DNA from: Cutibacterium granulosum
GTDB lineage: Bacteria > Actinomycetota > Actinomycetes > Propionibacteriales > Propionibacteriaceae
Direction: 5' to 3'
NCBI RefSeq assembly: GCF_900186975.1
Contig: NZ_LT906441.1
Location: forward strand, 992,001-1,056,000
Length of the DNA: 64,000 bases
The translations under genes were made by a program, and so were the position numbers. Positions 38,167 to 50,662 of the stretch are shown in pieces. A model generated the notes under the pieces. The model saw only the letters and a list, made by a program, of their open reading frames with translations. It was not told the origin of the DNA and did not search any database. The first letter of the stretch is position 1. Every line of letters begins with the position of its first letter.

Positions 38167-39021
38167 ATGGGCAATCCCGTTTTCGGGCGAGCAGATGTTT
38201 TCCAGCCTCGCCACCCCCAGCAGTCCGCCAATCATGGCTCACAGGCCGGTGGGTGGGGCACGTCACAACAGCCGTACCTGCAGGGCCAGGGAATGGCCGG
38301 TGCTGCTGCCCTGGGGCAGCCAGGAAACTTGGATCAGCCACGTCAGGCGACCATGACCTTGGACGATGTCATCGCCAAGACGGGTGTCGTCCTGCTCGTC
38401 CTCGCAGCGGCGGCAGCCCTCACCTTCTCCTTCGTCGGGACGAATCTTGCGACTGCTGGGACGATCACGGTTGTCACCAGCTTGGTGAGTTTCGTCACGG
38501 TGCTCATCGTGAGTGCTCGTAGACGCGTGCCCGTGGGTGGGGTCATGGCCTATGCCCTCGTCGAGGGTGTGTTCATCGGTGCCTTCTCGGCAGTTTTCGA
38601 GGCCATGTATCCCGGAATCGTCGTTCAGGCGGCGTTGGGTACCTTTGCCGCGGCCGGAGTCACCTTGGCCGTGTACAAGTTCACCGGGTTCCGCGTCACC
38701 AGTCGGTTCCGCAGGGGCGTCACGATCGCAACGTTCGGATTTGCCGGTGCCATGCTGCTCAACCTCATTCTCGCGCTGTGCGGGATCAACCTTGGCATCC
38801 GTGACTCCGGTGGCGCGGTCAGTGGCATAGCCATCATCGCCTCGATCGTGGGAGTTGTGCTGGCAGCATCCAGTCTCATCATGGACTTCGACTCGGTACG
38901 CGTCGGTATCGACAACCATGCGCCAACCTCCGAGTCGTGGCGGGCGGCATTCGGTATCGCGGTGACGATGGTCTGGCTCTACACGGAGATCCTGCGAATC
39001 CTCAGCTACTTCCGGGAATGA
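38167..39021 (+). CDS. Bax inhibitor-1/YccA family membrane protein
   Basis: 284 aa from ATG 38167 with AAAGGAAGG upstream. A 60-residue Gln/Gly/Pro-rich cytoplasmic N-terminus precedes seven hydrophobic helices. The actinobacterial BI-1 pattern is present: TLDDVIAKTGVVLLVLAAAA, AYALVEGVFIGAFSAVFE, and near the end VRVGIDNHAPTSESWRAAFG followed by VWLYTEILRILSYF. BI-1 proteins are pH- or Ca2+-responsive channels; the role in actinobacteria is unclear. Confidence 0.9.
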   Translation: MGNPVFGRADVFQPRHPQQSANHGSQAGGWGTSQQPYLQGQGMAGAAALGQPGNLDQPRQATMTLDDVIAKTGVVLLVLAAAAALTFSFVGTNLATAGTITVVTSLVSFVTVLIVSARRRVPVGGVMAYALVEGVFIGAFSAVFEAMYPGIVVQAALGTFAAAGVTLAVYKFTGFRVTSRFRRGVTIATFGFAGAMLLNLILALCGINLGIRDSGGAVSGIAIIASIVGVVLAASSLIMDFDSVRVGIDNHAPTSESWRAAFGIAVTMVWLYTEILRILSYFRE

Positions 39022-39120
39022 CGGGTGACGGCGTCGGCATGTGACGCGCAACGTGAGATCGACGATTGATGGCCCCCCATTGCGGGGCCACCGTCATGTC
39101 TACGGTGGTACGGACTCGGA

Positions 39121-39837
39121 TCACTGGCTGGGAACGTCACCCAGGTGCCGTTCCAGGCAACTGCGTGTTGCCGATCCCCAGGAGAGTCGCCGCCATTGCG
39201 GCAGCGGAACCCATCGCGCGAGCCGGGTCGTCCCACCGACGTCCAGGACGATGGGGTCAGTGGGATCTGGCGCAGTGGCGCTGTAGATGATCCGCAGGGC
39301 GTGGAAATCCTCCAACTTGCCCGATGGGGCGCGGCCAATCCAGTGGTCGGACTGCAACTCCAGTATCCGGTTGAGACGCACGTGTTGTGCGGACTCCTCC
39401 ATGACTTCTCGCAGGACGGCCTGGGCTGGGGACTCCCCGGGCTCGATCCCGCCTCCAGGCAGGGTCCACAGACCGGGCACGGACGTCTCCTCGGAGCACT
39501 CGGTGCCCAACATGCCCCGGGCGGAGCGAACCACGGCGCATGCCGAGACTCGCTGGTAGGGGTGGACGGCCTCACCCGCGTGTCGGTCAGTGGTGAGGTC
39601 CGGCACCCCACGGCGGACGAACGGCATCCTCGTGTGCCGGTGCCGCTTGGAGATGTGCACGGTCACGCAGATGTCGTCGTCGACGAGCTCGGCAGACAGG
39701 TAGTCGCGGATGACGTATCCCTGAGACCACAGAACCTCGTGTGGATTGACGCCGTGACCGACCGAAAAGGTATGGATCACCCCGCTACCTGGCATTCCCA
39801 CGGCGGTGACGATCACCTCTCCATTCAACCACTGCAC
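39121..39837 (-). CDS. Nudix hydrolase
   Basis: 238 aa from GTG 39837, without a clear ribosome site. The Nudix box at about residues 128-150 reads GGIEPGESPAQAVLREVMEE; the metal-binding REVMEE is intact, though the usual Gly after EEx is Ala. The first 90 residues are an extra domain of unknown role. Substrate (nucleoside diphosphate linked to X) cannot be told. It lies 26 bases after the lipoprotein gene on the same strand, so it is probably co-transcribed. Confidence 0.88.
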   Translation of the reverse strand: MQWLNGEVIVTAVGMPGSGVIHTFSVGHGVNPHEVLWSQGYVIRDYLSAELVDDDICVTVHISKRHRHTRMPFVRRGVPDLTTDRHAGEAVHPYQRVSACAVVRSARGMLGTECSEETSVPGLWTLPGGGIEPGESPAQAVLREVMEESAQHVRLNRILELQSDHWIGRAPSGKLEDFHALRIIYSATAPDPTDPIVLDVGGTTRLARWVPLPQWRRLSWGSATRSCLERHLGDVPSQ

Positions 39838-39863
39838 TCAAGGTGGTGGCGGCGGGGTGAGGG

Positions 39864-40841
39864 TCACGTGACCTCATTGGTGATGTCACGTCCCTGCAGG
39901 TCGTGCACGGTGTGGGCGTCGCCGACGTCCACGGTGATGGTGGGCAGTGACGTTCCGTGACTCATGTCAATGCTGAGCTTGGGAACGTCGGAGTTCTTCG
40001 GGTCCTTGGAGTTCGCGTCCACCAAGGCAGCCAGGACGGCTGGGTCGACGTCCGTGGGACTGAACAGGTCTGCGGGGGAGTCGTCCTGGCGCGGTACCGA
40101 CCAGACGGGGAGTTTTGCCGACCGGGTTCGGCGGATGACGAGATCCTTGCCGTTCTGCGATGCGGTGGAGTTCTGCTCAGGCGCGTCAACGACGATTCCA
40201 TGAGCTGGATCAAAGGTGATCGATCTCACCAGAGGGGAGGCACCGACGGCATCCTTGAGCCCTTCGGCCATGCCCTGGGTAGTCGTGAAGTCGAGCACAT
40301 TGATGACCGAACCGTCTGCTCGGAAGAACACCGGACGCGTCTCGGGTCTGGTGGTGACAGTCATGAGGACGGTACCTGCGTTGTACTCGACGATCTGCAA
40401 GCTCTGGTTGGACTCGGATCCGGCGAGTCGGGCAGCGGTCGCCAGGATGCTCGGGACCTTGTCCAGGGCGAACTGTGTGGGGTCGAATGGCGTCGATGAC
40501 ACCTGGGTGCTCTGGGTGTCGCTTGTGGAGACGATTCCCCGTGACCACGTCCAGGTGAGCAGACCATCCGGGCCATTGACCGTGAGACTCACCTGAGTCT
40601 TGGTGATGTCGATCTTCGTCACCGGGGCTGCCCCCGACGCTTGGATCAGATCGGCCACGATGCGCGTGGCGTTGCCGGGGCGCAGGGGTGAGGCTCCTGG
40701 GTCAATGGTGCTCACTGGCGTCATCTCGATACGTTCTGGGTCGGGCGCGGCGGATTGGGAGCTGCACCCGGTTGCGATGGCTGTGCACAGGGCAACGGTG
40801 ACGATGCTGGCAGCACAACGGCGGTGAGAACGGTACGGCAC
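39864..40841 (-). CDS. lipoprotein of unknown function
   Basis: 325 aa from GTG 40841, which places a basic n-region (YRSHRR) before a hydrophobic core and a lipobox IATGC; the frame is open to 40898. The mature protein is Thr/Ser/Asp rich with beta-strand-like repeats (SLTVNGPDGLLTWTWSRG; QIVEYNAGTVLMTVTT). I do not recognise the family. It is upstream of, and likely co-transcribed with, the Nudix gene. Its promoter region faces the rRNA regulatory region. Confidence 0.8.
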   Translation of the reverse strand: MPYRSHRRCAASIVTVALCTAIATGCSSQSAAPDPERIEMTPVSTIDPGASPLRPGNATRIVADLIQASGAAPVTKIDITKTQVSLTVNGPDGLLTWTWSRGIVSTSDTQSTQVSSTPFDPTQFALDKVPSILATAARLAGSESNQSLQIVEYNAGTVLMTVTTRPETRPVFFRADGSVINVLDFTTTQGMAEGLKDAVGASPLVRSITFDPAHGIVVDAPEQNSTASQNGKDLVIRRTRSAKLPVWSVPRQDDSPADLFSPTDVDPAVLAALVDANSKDPKNSDVPKLSIDMSHGTSLPTITVDVGDAHTVHDLQGRDITNEVT

Positions 40842-41451
40842 AGGGAAAGTGTACGAACCGGTGAGGCGGGAGTGTGGCAGGCAGGACGGTGCCGGCACAC
40901 CATCGGTGTGAATTCACGTGCAAGGGGTTTCTGGCTTCCGCCTGGGGACAGCGTGGGTCACACCAGCTGGCAGGCAGGACAGGTGGTGAGCATGTGAGCG
41001 CTGCCGATCCAGTCACGTACCCGATGGGGAGAGTTCCACAGGAGGTGGGGCCCACCCGGTGCAGGGCGTCGACATCGACACGGGAATCAGAGAGCTTCAC
41101 AGAAGGTGGGGCCCACCACTCTCGACCATCTCAGGGTTGACGCGTCGGCAGCTGCCCCACACATGGTGGGGTGTACCGACGGCGACCGCGATGACTCGTG
41201 TCATGGTGCCAGCAACCCCACAGGTGGTGGGGCACACCATGCCACCAAGGCTGAGCCGCATGTTCGACGCTCAACATCTGCGCGCATCAAGACGATTTTG
41301 TTTTTCCTCGAGAGGTGTGTATTGTTTTTCGAGTCCTTGCGGGGTTGTCCGGGGTTTCTGGGTGGTTTTGTGGGGGTGTGGTTTTGCCTTTCTTCTTTGG
41401 GTTGGCCATGGATGTGGTGTGTCTGCAGTGTGTAGCCGCTTGGGTCCGGGT
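40842..41451. other. 610-bp intergenic regulatory region upstream of the rRNA operon
   Basis: No credible gene. It contains the four periodic palindromic boxes (listed separately), looser relatives GGTGCCGGCACACC (40888-40901) and GTGGGTCACACCA (40953-40965), and then a T-rich tract from about 41290 with two copies of a GTTTTTC...CTCGAG/TCGAG pattern. Both the lipoprotein (minus strand) and the rRNA operon (plus strand) could be controlled from here. Confidence 0.7.
41044..41238. repeat. four palindromic boxes at 60-61-bp spacing
   Basis: GGTGGGGCCCACC at 41044-41056 and 41105-41117 (perfect inverted repeats around one base), GGTGGGGTGTACC at 41165-41177 and GGTGGGGCACACC at 41226-41238. Start-to-start distances are 61, 60 and 61. 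Each is preceded by a CACA-type flank (CCACAGGA, TTCACAGAA, CCCACACAT, CCCACAGGT). Sequence between boxes is not conserved, so this is a motif array rather than a tandem duplication. Confidence 0.85.
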
Positions 41452-41480
41452 TTGACTTGGGGATTGTTGATGGGTAAAGT
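41452..41480 (+). promoter_or_regulatory. rRNA promoter P1
   Basis: TTGACT (41452-41457), 17-base spacer, TAAAGT (41475-41480). It is about 470 bases upstream of mature 16S. Confidence 0.8.
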
Positions 41481-41570
41481 CTTACGGGCTGCCTGAGGGT
41501 GGCTGGCTGCATGGGTGGTCTGGATTGGTTTCTGGGTTGCTTGGTGTGGTGGCTGGTGATGTGAGCCGGG

Positions 41571-41599
41571 TTGATTTCGGTGATCTGATCTGGTAAGCT
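41571..41599 (+). promoter_or_regulatory. rRNA promoter P2
   Basis: TTGATT (41571-41576), 17-base spacer, TAAGCT (41594-41599). The stretch TCTGGTAAGCTTG around the -10 box is shared exactly with P3. Confidence 0.8.
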
Positions 41600-41669
41600 T
41601 GGTCGAGTCGCCGTGAGGCGGTTTGCCGGTCTGGATGGTCGTGGGATTGTCTGGGGCTGGGATCCGGGT

Positions 41670-41698
41670 TTGACATTCGGGTTTCGGTCTGGTAAGCT
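41670..41698 (+). promoter_or_regulatory. rRNA promoter P3
   Basis: TTGACA (41670-41675), 17-base spacer, TAAGCT (41693-41698), the best -35 match of the three. The surrounding GGGTTTGACatt resembles P1's GGGTTTGACtt. Confidence 0.85.
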
Positions 41699-41751
41699 TG
41701 ATCGGGTGCCCCAAGGGGTTGTCGGGAGATGGTTCCGCGGGTCGCGTGTGA

Positions 41752-41776
41752 TGCTTGAGAACTCAACAGCGTGTCT
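41752..41776 (+). promoter_or_regulatory. rRNA leader antitermination element (boxA-like)
   Basis: TGCTTGAGAACTCAACAG resembles the boxA-containing segment of mycobacterial rRNA leaders (TTGAGAACTCAATAG from memory), where Nus factors bind. A second copy, GGTTGAGAACTGCATAG, is in the 16S-23S spacer. Confidence 0.65.
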
Positions 41777-41949
41777 TTCATAGTCAATAGATGCACTTTT
41801 GTGTGTCGTTTTAATTATGATTCCTTTGATTGATTCAAATGGACGGATTGACGTTTTTTCGTTGGTTGTTTGTTTGGGTTAGTGTTTTGGATTCTTCATG
41901 TTGACACCGTTGCCCTGTGCCTTTTGGGTGTGGGGTTGGTGATATTTTT

Positions 41950-46785
<4,836 letters not shown>

Positions 46786-46928
46786 CAACAACTTCTTGCT
46801 GATCAAAACAGTTTTTCTGTGTGTTCGTATCCACTATGTGGCTCCCTTCCACCACCCGAGACGGTGGTGTGGAAGACACCTGACTTGGTTGGGTGTGTGG
46901 CATGTTCAGGGTTGTGTGCCCTGTGGAT

Positions 46929-47047
46929 GTTTCGGTGGTTATAGCGTAAGGGAAACACCCGGTCCCATTCCGAACCCGGTCGTTAAGCCTTACCACGCTG
47001 ATGGTACTGCCAGAGGGATCTGGTGGGAGAGTAGGACACTGCCGGAC
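46929..47047 (+). rRNA. rrf: 5S ribosomal RNA
   Basis: About 119 nt, beginning GTTTCGGTGGTTATAGCG and ending ACACTGCCGGAC, with complementary ends. The conserved CCCATTCCGAACCCGG loop is present. It is 143 bases after 23S, in the same transcript. Confidence 0.95.
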
Positions 47048-47050
47048 TTT

Positions 47051-47102
47051 ATATATTGTTTGTGGTTCTCAGCTTGTATGGCTGAGAACCACAAACGTAT
47101 AT
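47051..47102 (+). terminator. rRNA operon terminator
   Basis: GTTTGTGGTTCTCAGC (47058-47073) pairs perfectly with GCTGAGAACCACAAAC (47081-47096), a 16-bp stem with a 7-base loop, extended by flanking ATATA/TATAT. The T-rich stretch that follows is interrupted (GGATGTTTTT). It is four bases past 5S. Confidence 0.9.
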
Positions 47103-47373
47103 CTGGATGTTTTTGGACGAATGGCTCGGTGGGGATTCTCACTGCCACTGGGACAGTGATGTGTACCTTGTGGCGAGACCGAGGGTTGCCCCCCGTTTTT
47201 TGGGGACACCAGTCATGGGTGATCCTGGGATCCGGATCTGTCGATCCGTCGTGCATAGCCAGGTGAGTGGAGTCGGCAGTGCTCCATTGCTTTTCACCGC
47301 GCCCTGTCCGCCACGGTGTGAACGGCTGGCGGTTGAATGGGAATCGTGTCAGATCGGCCGCCGTGCCTGACGT

Positions 47374-47853
47374 TCATTGGCAGACGTGCAGATAGGTGAT
47401 CTCTGTTTCCCCCTCGGACACTGGTGAGAAACCACCTTCGGCGAGGAATCTCTGCAGCCCCGGAGCGTTCCTCCGTGCTGCTGCACTGATGGAGTTCACA
47501 CCATGTCGTTGTGCATGGGCCAGGAAGGCGTCTCGAAGGTACGCCCCACGCCCCCTGCCCTGGTACTCGGGAACGAGGGCCAGGGACAGTTCCGGGATGG
47601 TGGGGGAGACGAAGCCACGCGACCGGTCAGACGGTGTGAACTGTCGTAACCATGCCGCTCCGATTCGAGTGTGGGCGTTCATGCAGATCACCCCCAGCTG
47701 ATCTGGTGACCAACCATCCACGTAGCAGGCGATGCGTGGATCGGCACGGCACTCGTCCAGCGTTCTCGGTTTTCCCGGCTCCCCGGCGATCAGGCGGAGC
47801 AGGTGGGCAAGAAAACCCATGTCTGTGGAAGTGGCTGGTCGAATCGTTGCCAT
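47374..47853 (-). CDS. GNAT-family N-acetyltransferase
   Basis: 159 aa from ATG 47853 with GGGGAT upstream. The GNAT core: ATIRPATSTDMGFLAHLL at the start, SLALVPEYQGRGRGAYLRDA with the acetyl-CoA loop (Q/RxxGxG/A), and APGLQRFLAEGGFSP near the end. Substrate unknown. The 270-base gap to the rRNA terminator shows no gene. Confidence 0.88.
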   Translation of the reverse strand: MATIRPATSTDMGFLAHLLRLIAGEPGKPRTLDECRADPRIACYVDGWSPDQLGVICMNAHTRIGAAWLRQFTPSDRSRGFVSPTIPELSLALVPEYQGRGRGAYLRDAFLAHAQRHGVNSISAAARRNAPGLQRFLAEGGFSPVSEGETEITYLHVCQ

Positions 47854-47913
47854 GATCCCCAGATTACTGCTGGTTCTGTTCAACATTGGGCGTCGACACC
47901 GTAGGATCGAGCT

Positions 47914-48369
47914 GTGAAAGCTCTACGTATGACATTGGGCATCCTCGGGGCCGCCCTTGCCGGTTTTGGTATCTACTTCATGCTCAAGCTGTCCTGGGAC
48001 ATGAACAAGATCATGGGTGCCGCAAACGCTGCCAAGACCATTGACAACCTCTCCAACCCCATGCCGCGCATCTGGATTGCTGCCGGTCTCGGTCTGGGCG
48101 TCGGTCTGCTGTTCGGCTTGGCCATCGGCCTTCCCGGGCGTACTGCTCGCAATGTTCGTCGAGACACCCTGCGCGAGGCCGCTGATCAACGCGAAGCTGC
48201 CATCCGAGAGAATGCCATCAGTCGTGGTGGTTCTGCTGGGGAGCATTCCCTGGCCGATCGTGCTGCCGCATCCTCGACGCAGGCTGACGGACACGTTTCT
48301 CCTGATGACGTGGCTACGGATGGGCATGCTGGCACTGCTGGTGAGCCCGGCCCTGAGCATGGGGAATGA
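47914..48369 (+). CDS. small membrane protein of unknown function
   Basis: 151 aa from GTG 47914. Two hydrophobic helices (LGILGAALAGFGIYFMLKL; IAAGLGLGVGLLFGLAIGL) flank a short loop; the second half is a charged, Ala/Asp/His-rich cytoplasmic tail. I do not recognise it. It overlaps the next gene (ATGA), and it is divergent from the acetyltransferase with 60 bases between starts. Confidence 0.75.
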   Translation: MKALRMTLGILGAALAGFGIYFMLKLSWDMNKIMGAANAAKTIDNLSNPMPRIWIAAGLGLGVGLLFGLAIGLPGRTARNVRRDTLREAADQREAAIRENAISRGGSAGEHSLADRAAASSTQADGHVSPDDVATDGHAGTAGEPGPEHGE

Positions 48370-48761
48370 CCGTGAGCCTGCGTACCGCTGAGTGGATTCT
48401 TGTCACCTCCTATGACTCCTATGGCCAGGCACAGAGCAGCGTTGAACGGCTGGTGAGCGTCAGCGACACCAGTATTGGGTTCTGGCTGCCCGACGACACG
48501 GGTGTGCGCGACCGCTTCGTCACGGACGGTGTGGTGAGCGTGCGGGAGTGCGACAAACGGGGACGACCCGTGGAGACGGAACCTGTGCTGGAGGGGCGGG
48601 TACGTGTCCTCTCCGAAGGTCCCCTCTTCGACGAGGTCCGGAAAGCCATCCACGAGAAGTACGCCCTCGAAGCCGGATGGGCTGGTCTCGTCGACAAGAC
48701 CAAGGAGCTCTTCCGCTCCAAGACCCCCGAGTGCGTCGTTCTCATCAACGTCATAGGTTGA
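48366..48761 (+). CDS. PPOX/F420-type split-barrel protein
   Basis: 131 aa. The order LVTSYDSYGQAQSS, then VSVSDTSIGFWLP, VVSVRECDKRGRP and EGRVRVL, then a C-terminal helix (VRKAIHEKYAL) is that of PPOX-class F420-dependent or flavin-binding split-barrel enzymes, in which the strand VxVxxCDxRGxP is characteristic. The usual PVW is replaced by ERL, so cofactor binding may differ. No F420 biosynthesis gene is visible. Coupled to the membrane protein before it. Confidence 0.75.
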   Translation: MTVSLRTAEWILVTSYDSYGQAQSSVERLVSVSDTSIGFWLPDDTGVRDRFVTDGVVSVRECDKRGRPVETEPVLEGRVRVLSEGPLFDEVRKAIHEKYALEAGWAGLVDKTKELFRSKTPECVVLINVIG

Positions 48762-49040
48762 CACGCAACTCAACAGATCTGACCCGGCGTCATGCTCGCG
48801 AGGCGGGCATTGGTGCCGGGTCGAACTGTCTCTGGGCTTGCGCCATGCCTGATACACCTGCCAGAGCCTGTACCTGTCATGCCGCGCATTGTCTCCGTCA
48901 AGGACTGTTGCTTCCTGCAAGGACTGCTCCAGCCGGAGGCGTTCCAGGGGCTCGCCGGATCCGGTCTGCCTCACGAACGCGATGGGATGGGCGCGGACGG
49001 GCGGGATGGTCCTGGACTCGCGATGCGCAAGAGCAGTGCA

Positions 49041-49688
49041 TCAGTCCCCGCTCAGACAGACTCCAGTGGCGTGAACCGGGCAGTACCCGTTGGGATTGGC
49101 GTCGAGGTACTGCTGGTGCTCTGCCTCAGCCAGATGGAACTCATGGTCGAGCTGCATGTCGATCGTCGTCGTGATCGCGCCGTAACCCGCATGGAGAAGT
49201 TGCCCCTGGAACTGCCCTCGTAGCGCGATGGCACGAAGGTATTGCTGTGCGGTGGTGCACCAGATCGCGGAACGGTACTGGGTCCCCACATCGTTGCCCT
49301 GACGCATTCCCTGCGTGGGGTCATGGTTCTCGTAGAACAGTCGGAGGATCTCGTCGGTGGTGATGATACTGGGGTCGTAACTCACCCGGACGGTCTCGGC
49401 ATGTCCCGTCTGCCCGGTGCACACCTCGCGATAGGTGGGGTGGGGAGTGGATCCTCCCATGAATCCCACCGCAGTCTGCAGCACACCGTCAGCCTGCCAG
49501 AACAGTTTTTCAGCTCCCCAGAAGCACCCCATCGCAAGGTAGATCGTCTCGCCCTGCTCGAAATGACGATCCAATCGGTCCCCGAACACTCGATGGAAGA
49601 ACGGCATGTCCAAGACGGGAGTGTCACGGCCGGGCAGGGGGCGGGTCGGGAGAGCATTGCTCTGGTCAGTGCGGGAAATGTCTGGCAT
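49041..49688 (-). CDS. msrA: peptide-methionine (S)-S-oxide reductase MsrA
   Basis: 215 aa from ATG 49688 with GGAGGG upstream. It repairs methionine S-sulfoxide using thioredoxin. The active-site motif is AMGCFWGAEKLFW (nucleophilic Cys near residue 55), followed by GFMGGSTPHPTYREVCTGQTGHAE, YENHDPTQGMRQGNDVGTQY and the C-terminal resolving-Cys region GYCPVHATGVCL. It lies 32 bases after ung on the same strand, suggesting a DNA/protein oxidative repair unit. Confidence 0.96.
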   Translation of the reverse strand: MPDISRTDQSNALPTRPLPGRDTPVLDMPFFHRVFGDRLDRHFEQGETIYLAMGCFWGAEKLFWQADGVLQTAVGFMGGSTPHPTYREVCTGQTGHAETVRVSYDPSIITTDEILRLFYENHDPTQGMRQGNDVGTQYRSAIWCTTAQQYLRAIALRGQFQGQLLHAGYGAITTTIDMQLDHEFHLAEAEHQQYLDANPNGYCPVHATGVCLSGD

Positions 49689-49720
49689 GATCCCTCCAAG
49701 GGGTGGGGTGGTGAGTCCGG

Positions 49721-50404
49721 TCAGAAATGCGACAGATCCCAGTCGATGGGGTCCGCTCCCTGGCGTTCCAGCAGCTCGTTCGTGCGACTGAACGGTCGCG
49801 AACCGAGAAATCCGTAGCGTGCCGACATGGGGGAGGGATGTGAGGACTTCACGATCGGGATGCCGCCGAGCATCGGCTCCAGGGACTGCGCGTCACGTCC
49901 CCACAGGATCGCCACCAGAGGACCACCGCGATGGGCGAGGGCGTCGATGGCGCAGGCCGTGACGTCCTCCCACCCCTTGCCGCGATGCGACGCCGGATGA
50001 CCGGGCTGCACGGTGAGGCACCTATTGAGCAGGAGGACCCCCTGGTTGAACCATCCCGACAGATCCCCGTGCTCACACGGTGCAATTCCCAGGTCGTCGT
50101 GCAACTCGGTGTAGATGTTCTGCAACGAGCGCGGAAGTGGACGCACATGACGGTCCACCGAGAAACTCAGCCCCACCGGATGGCCTACCGTCGGGTAGGG
50201 GTCCTGACCGACGATGAGAACCCGCACCTGCGACATGGGCAGGGTGAACGCACGCAGTACGGCGTCTCCGGCAGGAAGGTAGCTGCGGCCCTCGGCCATC
50301 TCGTGACGCAGGAAATCCCCCATCCGGTGAATCTGAGGCTCCACTGGCTCCAAGGCAGCCGCCCAGTCCGGGCTGATGAGTTCCGTGAGTGGTTTGGGAG
50401 TCAT
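49721..50404 (-). CDS. ung: uracil-DNA glycosylase, family 1
   Basis: 227 aa from ATG 50404 with GGAGGA upstream. It excises uracil from DNA. Marks: [20 protein letters not shown] (catalytic Asp in GQDPYP), [11 protein letters not shown], and [20 protein letters not shown] (minor-groove His loop). Normal length. Transcribed before msrA. Confidence 0.97.
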   Translation of the reverse strand: MTPKPLTELISPDWAAALEPVEPQIHRMGDFLRHEMAEGRSYLPAGDAVLRAFTLPMSQVRVLIVGQDPYPTVGHPVGLSFSVDRHVRPLPRSLQNIYTELHDDLGIAPCEHGDLSGWFNQGVLLLNRCLTVQPGHPASHRGKGWEDVTACAIDALAHRGGPLVAILWGRDAQSLEPMLGGIPIVKSSHPSPMSARYGFLGSRPFSRTNELLERQGADPIDWDLSHF

Positions 50405-50662
50405 GATCCTCCGCGGGAAGTGGAGCCCGAGTACGGGCTGAGGGTGGGGCGACGGCGGATTGCGTCACGCACAACGCTACCGCTGCATGATCCATACAAC
50501 CACCGACCGGCACTCGACACGTGAGGGATTCAAGCCCGGGCTGACGGCGTCACGACCTCATGAGTCTCATGGGTGCCTCTCCCGGTGGTGAACGGCCCAG
50601 GTGTCGAGGCATTGTCGCCCCGAATGCCGCGCAGAGTTGCCCGGGGCCATACATTTGGAGTC

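Noticed and set aside
41201-41796. Lys/Pro/His-rich minus-strand frames in the rRNA leader
   Set aside because: They arise from the GT-rich leader DNA containing three promoters; composition is not protein-like.
48781-48822. GACCCGGC...GCCGGGTC inverted repeat between the PPOX gene and msrA
   Set aside because: 8-bp stem with a 26-base loop and no T-run; too weak to call a terminator.
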